A stretch of 5,902 nt of DNA from Elusimicrobiota bacterium (GTDB lineage: Bacteria; Elusimicrobiota; Elusimicrobia; F11). A model generated the notes under the pieces. It saw only the letters and a list, made by a program, of their open reading frames with translations. It did not search any database and was not told the origin of the DNA. This document shows positions 1-5,209 of the stretch, in pieces. The position numbers were made by a program, and so were the translations under genes. The first letter of the stretch is position 1; each line of letters begins with the position of its first letter. The stretch spans positions 1 to 5,902 of the forward strand of contig JAKLIS010000101.1 of assembly GCA_022709485.1 (NCBI GenBank), written 5' to 3'.

Positions 1-152
1 TTTATGAAACAACCGCCGACTCCCTGGGGACCAACATCCCATGGAACGCTCAAAATGACAACGGCAAAAAAGTGGCCTCGGGAGTATATTTTTATTTGAT
101 CACTGACCCTTCCGGCCACAAGAAGAAGGGCAAACTCGCCATTATCCGCTAA
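1..152 (+). CDS. 3' end of a secreted protein with FlgD/T9SS-like Ig C-terminal tail (5' partial)
   Basis: The reading frame is open from the left edge (first whole codon at position 3) to TAA at 150-152, giving 49 residues. The visible part has the pattern W-N-x-x-N-D-x-G-K-x-V-A-S-G-V-Y-F-Y-L-I followed by G-H-K-K-K-G-K-L-A-I-I-R at the terminus. This is the last three strands of the Ig-like fold found in FlgD-Ig, CHU_C and T9SS type A sorting domains. Such tails usually close large extracellular or surface proteins, so the missing part is probably a long secreted protein. The same pattern (W-D-G-K-D-D-G-G...PSGIYIY...G-T-V-V-V-A-R) recurs in the small protein at 2951-3328. The next gene, 128 bp downstream, encodes a PorV/PorQ-like barrel, the family that handles such tails in T9SS bacteria. 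Nothing can be said about the enzymatic or adhesive part, which lies outside the window. Confidence 0.85.
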   Translation, partial: YETTADSLGTNIPWNAQNDNGKKVASGVYFYLITDPSGHKKKGKLAIIR

Positions 153-275
153 CGCCCCGTCTTACAATAATAGGTTGATTTTTCGCATCATTTAACATTT
201 TTATTCTTTCTACGCCCCCCTTTTTATTCTTGGCACTTTCTCCGAGAAGTCAACAGTTTGTCATCGGTCAACCTT

Positions 276-278
276 AGG
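276..278 (+). promoter_or_regulatory. Weak Shine-Dalgarno AGG favouring start at 287
   Basis: AGG sits 2 nt before ATG 281 and 8 nt before ATG 287. Only the second spacing is normal, so the 287 start (two residues shorter) is slightly preferred. The motif is only three bases long, so support is weak. Confidence 0.35.
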
Positions 279-280
279 CT

Positions 281-1210
281 ATGAGTATGAAAAAGACACC
301 GATGAAAATCATGGGAAAAGCAGTGGCCGCCGGAATGTTAATTTGTTCCCTCGCGTCTCTGGTGTCAGCGGCCGGCACCTCATCGGCGCAATTTTTAAAG
401 CTCGGCGCGGGCGCCCGAGCCGCCGCTCTCGGCCAATCTTTCACCGGCATTGCCGATGACGTCACCGCCACCTACTGGAATCCCGCGGGCTTAAGCCAGA
501 TCCAAACCCCCCAACTCTCTTTAATGCAAAACGCCTGGCTCATGGACTCCCAGTATCAATTCGCCGGGTTTGGAATGCCAACGGCTCATGGCGCTTGGGG
601 TGTCTCAGTTCAACGGGTGGACTTTGGTTCCATCGACCAATATACAGCCGCCGACGTGAAAGACGGGTCTTTTGAAGCCAATTCCTTGGCGGGGGGCTTG
701 ACTCTCTCGGGGAAAATTTCGGACCGGTATCACTGGGGTTTGACTGGAAAATTCATCCAGGAATCCATTGAAGAAGAGAAGGCGTCCACTTTCGCGGGCG
801 ACTTCGGGATTTTATTTAACCAAGATATTTTCACCTTCGGGTTGGCCGTTCAGAATATGGGTCCCGGACTTAAATTCGTCGAGGAATCTTATCCCCTCCC
901 CCAAACTATTCGATTGGGAGCTTCTTCGAAACTATTTGAAGAAAAAGTCATTGCCGTTATTGAAGCCTCCAAGCCCAACGATGACGATCCTTCCATCCAC
1001 GGCGGTTTGGAGTTCAAAGTCCTTCCAGCTTTTCAGATTCGGGGCGGATATCATGTTACACCAGGAAATCAGTTAGACGTGGACGGGTTGACGAACCTCT
1101 CGGGCGGCTTTGGACTCAGCCTCGGGAAAATGACGTTAGACTACGCTTTCCTTCCATTCGGAGACCTCGGCAGTGCTCATCAAGTCTCTCTCCTCCTCAA
1201 ATTCCGTTAA
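281..1210 (+). CDS. PorV/PorQ-like (UPF0164) outer-membrane beta-barrel protein
   Basis: A 309-residue protein with a signal peptide (basic MKK start, hydrophobic core A-V-A-A-G-M-L-I-C-S-L-A-S-L-V, likely cleavage after V-S-A near residues 29-30). The mature N-terminus has the PorV/PorQ hallmark: F-L-K-L-G-x-G-A-R-A-A-A-L-G-Q-S-F, then I-A-D-D-V at residues 57-61 and Y-W-N-P-A-G at 65-70. The rest alternates short amphipathic strands with Gly/Asp turns, as in FadL-like 14-strand barrels, and ends with a basic/aromatic strand (L-L-L-K-F-R). Length is typical of short UPF0164 members. In Bacteroidota, PorV is an outer-membrane shuttle for T9SS cargo tails; outside that phylum the role is not established. 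The start at 281 is uncertain: the only Shine-Dalgarno-like AGG (276-278) is 2 nt from ATG 281 but 8 nt from ATG 287, so translation may begin at 287 (MKKTPMK...). The gene downstream encodes a paralogue sharing the IADDV and NPAG motifs. Confidence 0.9.
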   Translation: MSMKKTPMKIMGKAVAAGMLICSLASLVSAAGTSSAQFLKLGAGARAAALGQSFTGIADDVTATYWNPAGLSQIQTPQLSLMQNAWLMDSQYQFAGFGMPTAHGAWGVSVQRVDFGSIDQYTAADVKDGSFEANSLAGGLTLSGKISDRYHWGLTGKFIQESIEEEKASTFAGDFGILFNQDIFTFGLAVQNMGPGLKFVEESYPLPQTIRLGASSKLFEEKVIAVIEASKPNDDDPSIHGGLEFKVLPAFQIRGGYHVTPGNQLDVDGLTNLSGGFGLSLGKMTLDYAFLPFGDLGSAHQVSLLLKFR

Positions 1211-1216
1211 TCTAAA

Positions 1217-1266
1217 GTGAAAATCAACAGTTAACAACAGGCTTTAAACTGCTTCCTGATTTTCAC
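1217..1266 (+). repeat. Intergenic inverted repeat (10-bp perfect outer arms)
   Basis: GTGAAAATCA at 1217-1226 is the exact reverse complement of TGATTTTCAC at 1257-1266. A second, inner pair CAGTT (1228-1232) and AACTG (1247-1251) can stack inside it, making a long interrupted hairpin that begins 7 bp after the upstream stop codon. No T-run follows (the next bases are CTCGAAATCT), so it lacks the signature of an intrinsic terminator. It may protect the transcript end or attenuate read-through into the next gene. The arms are A/T-rich and part of the pairing could be chance. Confidence 0.4.
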
Positions 1267-1346
1267 CTCGAAATCTCGGTGTATTCTAATTATGAATAAT
1301 TAATGACAAGGTTGAAATTTGCGTATTGGGAACCCAAACTTAGAAT

Positions 1347-2909
1347 ATGAAGTGTACAGCAGAATCGAAATTTAAGAAGGTCATCGTTTTCACCATTTCC
1401 CTGATGGTGGTTCCAACCATTTGGGGGTCGTTTGAACCCCTGCCCTTGGGGGGCCGCCCCGCCGGGATGGCTGAGGCGTATTCTGCTATCGCGGACGATG
1501 TTTTCTCTCTTTACTATAACCCAGCCGGCGTGCTTCAAGTAACCCGTCCTGAAATCGGGACTTATTATTCACGCCTTTTTATGGGCCTTTCGGACAATTC
1601 TGAAATCAGCCGAATGTTTTTAGGATACGCTCAACCCTTGGGAAAAACCGGGAAAAATGGAAGCGCCGGGGTGAGCTACTTTTCTCTTGACCTGCCTGGA
1701 CTCTACAAAGAAGAGGGGTTTGGATTAACATATGGAAAAGAAATAAAACATCTTTGGAACCTGGGCGGCACCGTTAAGTTACTGAATAAAAAAATTGGGT
1801 CGGACGATTATACAGACAACGCCATCGACCCCATTTCGGGAGCCCCGACAAACGCTCCGGATCCTTTGCTGGCCTCGGGCCGAGATGCGTCTTCTTTTGG
1901 GCTTGATTTTGGGTTCCAATATCGGCTTTCGAGATCTTATGCCTTGGGAGGATGCGCGAGAAATTTCAATTCTCCAGATTTGGGACTCGGATCTGAAAAA
2001 GATCGCGTCCCCGCGGTTTATACAATGGCCCTGGCCAGAGTATTAAGAACCGGGTCCATCGATTTTGAAGTCATGCAATGGAAATCCGTTGAAAATAACG
2101 TGCGCTTTAATTTGGGCGGTGAGAAATGGTTCAACAATGGATTCGGGCTAAGAGCCGGCGGAGGATTGGGATCCCGCAATTATTCGGCTCTGTCGTTTGG
2201 CGCCAGTTATAAGCTCGAATCTCTTCAATTCGACTACGCCTCGGTTTTGCCGCTGCAAGGAGTCGAAGGAACCATGGGGATGCAGCAGATCTCCATGATT
2301 GTGAGGCTTGGAAAACCACCCATCGATCCCCTGGAACAACAGCTGATCCGGGAGAAGGAAGAAAGGATTCGGGCCGAGACGGAAGCCCGATACGCGAAAG
2401 CGGAAAGAGACCGTTTGAAAGCCCAAATCTACGCCATGACCGGCGAAAAAACGCAAATGGAAAAACAGCGTGAGGAAGAAGCCGCCCAGAAAGCCCTCCA
2501 AGAAGCGGAAAAGCAAAAATCAAGGGTCGTTCAACAAGCGCCAGGCCAGGATAGCGGACGTCGGGAAACGTTGAATCAATACGCGCAAGCCTTGGCGGAT
2601 TATAACCGGAAAGTCCAGGCCGGAATAAGCTTGAGAGAAAAACAGGATATTCTCCGCAATATCATCGGCAAATACCGCGGAGCCGGAGTGGACGTTTCCA
2701 CGGTGGACCGAGAATTAAAGAGCCTCAATGTTGAAGAAGCTCGGGCGAAGAAGGATTTCGACCTCTCGATGAACTTCTATAAACGCCTTGTCCAACAGGG
2801 AGCAAGCGTCGATGATAGACGGGGAATGTTAAGACGCATAATAGAGAAATACAAAGGGACGGGCATCGACATCAAATCAGCGCTGGATGAACTGGAGTCT
2901 TTGAAGTAA
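1347..2909 (+). CDS. PorV/PorQ-like barrel fused to coiled coil and duplicated C-terminal repeat
   Basis: A 520-residue protein in three parts. (a) A signal peptide (basic n-region K-F-K-K, hydrophobic 12-26, likely cleavage near I-W-G at 27) leads into a PorV/PorQ-type barrel. This spans about residues 28-322 and carries L-G-G-R-P-A-G-M-A-E-A, I-A-D-D-V at 48-52 and Y-Y-N-P-A-G at 56-61. (b) Residues about 328-418 are highly charged and heptad-like (R-E-K-E-E-R-I-R-A-E-T-E, then E-K-Q-R-E-E-E-A-A-Q-K), predicted to be a long helix or coiled coil. (c) Residues 419-461 and 478-520 are two copies of one 43-residue unit. The barrel is paralogous to the product of the preceding gene, but the tail makes this protein about 200 residues longer. 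The tail follows the last strand, so it should lie in the periplasm and could reach peptidoglycan or a partner; that is inference. The start at 1347 gives a good signal peptide but has no clear Shine-Dalgarno site. The next gene follows after 41 bp. Confidence 0.87.
   Translation: MKCTAESKFKKVIVFTISLMVVPTIWGSFEPLPLGGRPAGMAEAYSAIADDVFSLYYNPAGVLQVTRPEIGTYYSRLFMGLSDNSEISRMFLGYAQPLGKTGKNGSAGVSYFSLDLPGLYKEEGFGLTYGKEIKHLWNLGGTVKLLNKKIGSDDYTDNAIDPISGAPTNAPDPLLASGRDASSFGLDFGFQYRLSRSYALGGCARNFNSPDLGLGSEKDRVPAVYTMALARVLRTGSIDFEVMQWKSVENNVRFNLGGEKWFNNGFGLRAGGGLGSRNYSALSFGASYKLESLQFDYASVLPLQGVEGTMGMQQISMIVRLGKPPIDPLEQQLIREKEERIRAETEARYAKAERDRLKAQIYAMTGEKTQMEKQREEEAAQKALQEAEKQKSRVVQQAPGQDSGRRETLNQYAQALADYNRKVQAGISLREKQDILRNIIGKYRGAGVDVSTVDRELKSLNVEEARAKKDFDLSMNFYKRLVQQGASVDDRRGMLRRIIEKYKGTGIDIKSALDELESLK
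2601..2729 (+). repeat. C-terminal protein repeat, copy 1 (residues 419-461)
   Basis: Codes for a 43-residue unit beginning Y-N-R-K-V-Q-A-G and ending E-L-K-S-L-N. Aligned without gaps to copy 2 it shares about 19 of 43 identical residues plus many conservative changes. The shared core is Y-x-R-x-V-Q-x-G-x-S, L-R-x-I-I-x-K-Y-[RK]-G-x-G-[VI]-D-[VI], and E-L-x-S-L. The unit looks like a helical hairpin around a K-Y-x-G-x-G-x-D turn. The copies are well diverged, so the duplication is old. Confidence 0.8.
2778..2906 (+). repeat. C-terminal protein repeat, copy 2 (residues 478-520)
   Basis: Second copy of the 43-residue unit, beginning Y-K-R-L-V-Q-Q-G and ending E-L-E-S-L-K as the last residue before the stop. 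A 16-residue charged linker (462-477) separates it from copy 1. That the repeat boundary coincides with the C-terminus supports treating the unit as a real module. Confidence 0.8.
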
Positions 2910-2940
2910 TATTTTAAAGTCATACGGATTGAAATGCGAA

Positions 2941-2945
2941 AGGAG
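2941..2945 (+). promoter_or_regulatory. Shine-Dalgarno AGGAG for the small secreted protein
   Basis: AGGAG, preceded by GAA, lies 5 nt before ATG 2951. It is the only strong ribosome-binding site in the window and fixes this start. It suggests this small protein may be translated more efficiently than its neighbours. Confidence 0.75.
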
Positions 2946-2950
2946 AATCA

Positions 2951-3328
2951 ATGAAGAAAACTGGAATTATTGCCGCATTCATAATTCTAGTCGTTGGGAT
3001 AAATTTTCCAAAGGGAGAAGCTTCCCAGTCTTTTGGAGGCATCACTCTTTTGGAGATTACCCCCCGCATCATCACTCCCAATGGGGACGCCATGAACGAT
3101 GCCGCCTTCTTTCGTTTCGACAGCACCCTCACCGGAATTCCGCTTGACGCCAACATCTTTGATATCACCGGCGCCAAAATATCCGGCATCTCTTTGGATT
3201 CATCTGAGACCGCTCTCCGGTGGGATGGGAAAGACGATGGAGGCCATGCGGTTCCATCAGGTATTTATATTTATTGCATCACCATCGGCCAGAAAAATGC
3301 CACTGGCACTGTCGTCGTGGCTCGCTGA
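2951..3328 (+). CDS. Small secreted single-domain protein, FlgD/CHU_C-like Ig fold
   Basis: A 125-residue protein with a clear signal peptide (MKK, hydrophobic 5-19, likely cleavage around A24/S25). The mature part of about 100 residues is essentially one Ig-like domain. It has T-P-N-G-D at 42-46 followed by M-N-D, the opening typical of gliding-motility/CHU_C-type C-terminal domains, then A-x-I-F-D-I-T-G-A-K-I. It closes with L-R-W-D-G-K-D-D-G-G from residue 90, P-S-G-I-Y-I-Y at 102-108 and T-V-V-V-A-R at the end. In known families this domain is the tail of a large cargo protein; here it stands alone with its own signal peptide. It lies between the PorV-like fusion (41 bp upstream) and the Omp85 gene, which suggests an accessory or adaptor role in outer-membrane handling of tail domains. 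That role is inferred. Cys109 is the only cysteine in the mature part. It is not a lipoprotein (no lipobox). Confidence 0.85.
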   Translation: MKKTGIIAAFIILVVGINFPKGEASQSFGGITLLEITPRIITPNGDAMNDAAFFRFDSTLTGIPLDANIFDITGAKISGISLDSSETALRWDGKDDGGHAVPSGIYIYCITIGQKNATGTVVVAR

Positions 3329-3406
3329 AATCCCCAATTAACCTTTAGATGATTTTTCCTCTCTTACTCATGCGCCCGCCACTTGCTTTGCCCGCCAGAT
3401 TATTGC

Positions 3407-3409
3407 AGG
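3407..3409 (+). promoter_or_regulatory. Shine-Dalgarno-like GCAGGT site supporting start at 3418
   Basis: AGG within GCAGGT lies 8 nt before ATG 3418. No comparable site precedes the alternative ATG at 3349 (only TTTAG) or the one at 3370. Confidence 0.4.
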
Positions 3410-3417
3410 TTTTACCC

Positions 3418-5058
3418 ATGTTTTTTAAAAAATTGCCGTTTACGCCTGTCCGTTCGCGCCATTTAAAAGCAACGGGGCTCCTAATTTTAATTGGGGCCGT
3501 TCTCATTTCCCCGGAATTATTTTCCGCCCAGAAAAAGCGATATCCCAAAATCTCAAGAATCACCCTTCGAACAACGGATGTTTTTGATTTTGCCACCGCG
3601 CCCTACTTGAACAAATTCCCATATAACTTCATCAACCTCCTTCACACACAAACCAAAGAGGACGTTATCCAGCAAGAACTTCTATTCAAAGTGGGAGAAC
3701 CCGCAGACCCTTTTCTTATTCAGGAAACAGAGAGAAATCTACGCGCCCTTCCCTTTATTAATGCCGCCCGAATCGCCCAGTTCCCCCAGCGAGACGGAAC
3801 GGTGGCTTTGGTGGTCTATGTGAGCGACTCCTGGACCACTGAACCCTACGCCTCCATCGGCGGCGCCAATGCCATCGATAAAGTCAAAATCGGATTTAAA
3901 GAGAAAAACCTTTTTGGGCGAGGGAAACAGATGGAGTTTTCCTATGACGACAAAAACGATTACGAAAAAATTCTTCGTTATAAAGATCCGCGTTTATTCT
4001 CAAGTCGTTGGCAGCTGGAAGCCGAAGAATTGAAAAGCCAAAAAGGCACGGGAAGAAGCTTTGATATCACACATCCCTTCTTTTCCGCGGACACGCGCTG
4101 GTCGGCCATTGGCTCTTATACTCAATCCGATACCACCCTCCAGGAATTAGATAACAGTGTTCTGGTTTCAGAATTTGAACAGCATAAGGAAACGACTGAA
4201 TTTGGCGCGGGGTTAAAAATTGGCTCCGGCCGGCGAATCGTTAACAGGTCGGGATTCCGATATAAGTTAAACAAGGCGTGGTATTCCAAAAATGAGAACA
4301 CAAATCCGGACATGCCTGTCCCGGAAAAATCAACGGAAAAAATTGTCTTTTTAGACTGGTCCACCACCCGCAATAAATTCCTCAAACTGAGGCGAATTGA
4401 CAAGATGACCCGCGTTGAAGACTTCAACCTCGGACCCAGTATTGCTTTTTCTCCAGGTCAGTCCGTCCACGCCTTAACTGGGCGTGATAACACTCTTTAT
4501 TTAGAAACAGTTTATGATCAAAACCTTTATTCTCCGGAACGATATTTTTTGAAGACCCATCTTTCATATTCTGGCCGGAACACGACCCGCAAGGAAGAAA
4601 ATGAAATTTACGCCCTCGACGCGCGGTATTACCACCTGACCCTTCCAAATCAGACGCTAATTTTTCGCTCTCAGATCCAATACGGTAACAAACTTGATCC
4701 GGATGTGGCGCTCACAGTGGGCTCCAAAAATGGCTTACGCGCCTTTCAACAAGAAGAGCGGGTGGGGGCGAAAAGCCTTCTCTTTAACGTGGAAGATCGC
4801 CTATTTCTCATTGATGAATTGTGGAGCCTTTTTTCCATTGGAACTGTGGCTTATTTCGATTCCGGATACGCCTGGTCAAAGGGGCAAAGTATCGACTTGA
4901 CTGATATGCTCAATGACATCGGGGTGGGACTTCGCGTGGGCATGACCCGATCCTCGCAAGAAATTATCGCTCGAATGGATTTTTCATATCGTCTTAATAA
5001 ATCTCGAAATAAAGAAAATGAATGGGTGCTTTCGTTCGGGTCGGGCCAGGCGTTCTAA
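3418..5058 (+). CDS. Omp85/BamA-TamA-like outer-membrane protein with one POTRA-like domain
   Basis: With ATG 3418 the product has 546 residues. The signal peptide has a basic n-region (K4, K5, R12, R14, K17), hydrophobic core 18-30 and likely cleavage after F-S-A37. Residues about 44-139 form a POTRA-like domain: strand K-I-S-R-I-T-L-R, an inserted aromatic loop, helix V-I-Q-Q-E-L-L-F-K-V-G-E-P, helix E-T-E-R-N-L-R-A-L-P-F-I, and strand V-A-L-V-V-Y-V-S-D-S-W. The remaining roughly 400 residues are beta-barrel. The Omp85 loop-6 motif appears as G-L-R-A-F at 439-443, followed by N-V-E-D-R-L-F-L and V-A-Y-F-D-S-G-Y-A-W, and the protein ends in Phe. Omp85 proteins insert barrels or move polypeptides across the outer membrane. 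Neighbouring genes encode barrels and secreted proteins, which could be clients. An in-frame ATG at 3349 would add 23 hydrophobic residues before the n-region, making a poor signal peptide, so 3418 is preferred. It is neither canonical BamA (five POTRAs) nor canonical TamA (three). Confidence 0.85.
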   Translation: MFFKKLPFTPVRSRHLKATGLLILIGAVLISPELFSAQKKRYPKISRITLRTTDVFDFATAPYLNKFPYNFINLLHTQTKEDVIQQELLFKVGEPADPFLIQETERNLRALPFINAARIAQFPQRDGTVALVVYVSDSWTTEPYASIGGANAIDKVKIGFKEKNLFGRGKQMEFSYDDKNDYEKILRYKDPRLFSSRWQLEAEELKSQKGTGRSFDITHPFFSADTRWSAIGSYTQSDTTLQELDNSVLVSEFEQHKETTEFGAGLKIGSGRRIVNRSGFRYKLNKAWYSKNENTNPDMPVPEKSTEKIVFLDWSTTRNKFLKLRRIDKMTRVEDFNLGPSIAFSPGQSVHALTGRDNTLYLETVYDQNLYSPERYFLKTHLSYSGRNTTRKEENEIYALDARYYHLTLPNQTLIFRSQIQYGNKLDPDVALTVGSKNGLRAFQQEERVGAKSLLFNVEDRLFLIDELWSLFSIGTVAYFDSGYAWSKGQSIDLTDMLNDIGVGLRVGMTRSSQEIIARMDFSYRLNKSRNKENEWVLSFGSGQAF

Positions 5059-5061
5059 GAA

Positions 5062-5096
5062 AGTTCCCAGTTCTCAGTTCCCGGTTCCCAGTTAAA
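5062..5096 (+). repeat. Heptamer array A (AGTTCCC type)
   Basis: Perfect 7-bp periodicity beginning 3 bp after the Omp85 stop codon: AGTTCCC, AGTTCTC, AGTTCCC, GGTTCCC, AGTTAAA. This belongs to the same degenerate heptamer family, RGTKCCY, as arrays B and C. It resembles in style the short tandemly repeated heptamers described in cyanobacteria, though no relationship is claimed. Confidence 0.85.
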
Positions 5097-5098
5097 AA

Positions 5099-5126
5099 AG
5101 TGCCTGGTGCCTGGTGGCTGGGTGGT
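5099..5126 (+). repeat. Heptamer array B (RGTGCCT type)
   Basis: Four 7-bp units: AGTGCCT, GGTGCCT, GGTGGCT, GGGTGGT, decaying toward the palindrome. Same orientation as array A. Confidence 0.85.
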
Positions 5127-5137
5127 AAGAATTTAAG

Positions 5138-5167
5138 CCGTCATTCCCGCTTTCGCGGGAATGACGG
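5138..5167. repeat. Perfect 13-bp palindrome, dRS3-like ATTCCC-N8-GGGAAT core
   Basis: CCGTCATTCCCGC (5138-5150) pairs exactly with GCGGGAATGACGG (5155-5167) around a TTTC loop. The core fits the ATTCCC-N8-GGGAAT pattern of Neisseria dRS3 elements, and similar GTCATTCCCGC hairpins are scattered through many genomes. It lies between two convergent genes, so it could act as a barrier to transcription from either side. Neither arm is followed by a T-run, so it is not a standard intrinsic terminator. Confidence 0.9.
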
Positions 5168-5174
5168 TCACGCA

Positions 5175-5209
5175 CACTATGCACTAGGAACTAGGCACTT
5201 GGCACTTCT
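5175..5209 (-). repeat. Heptamer array C (inverted relative to A and B)
   Basis: Five 7-bp units on the + strand: CACTATG, CACTAGG, AACTAGG, CACTTGG, CACTTCT. Read on the - strand these are AGTGCCA, AGTGCCT, AGTTCCT and AGTGCAT variants, the same RGTKCCY family as arrays A and B but on the opposite side of the palindrome and in the opposite orientation. Confidence 0.85.

Noticed and set aside
175..207. Possible promoter TTGATT (175-180) with TATTCT (202-207) before the first PorV-like gene
   Set aside because: The spacing is 21 bp and the boxes match weakly in an A/T- and pyrimidine-rich stretch where such matches are expected by chance.
1312..1346. Possible sigma-70 promoter with TTGAAA (1312-1317) and TAGAAT (1341-1346)
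   Set aside because: The spacer is 23 bp, far from the usual 16-18, and the -10-like box touches the start codon at 1347, leaving no room for a leader.
2131..2523. Long open frames on the - strand opposite the PorV-like fusion gene
   Set aside because: They lie wholly inside the clearly coding + strand gene, give low-complexity Arg/Leu/Phe-rich products without recognisable motifs, and are shadows of its codon pattern.
3374..3396. Direct repeat GCCCGCC at 3374-3380 and 3390-3396
   Set aside because: Two 7-bp copies 16 bp apart next to the Omp85 start are within chance expectation and form no larger structure.
3349..3417. Upstream in-frame ATG at 3349 as the Omp85 start
   Set aside because: It adds 23 hydrophobic residues before a second basic n-region and signal core, and has no good ribosome-binding site. 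ATG 3418 gives a normal signal peptide with AGG at 8 nt. It is not fully excluded.
5062..5209. CRISPR array
   Set aside because: The repeats are contiguous 7-mers without spacers, and no cas gene is present.
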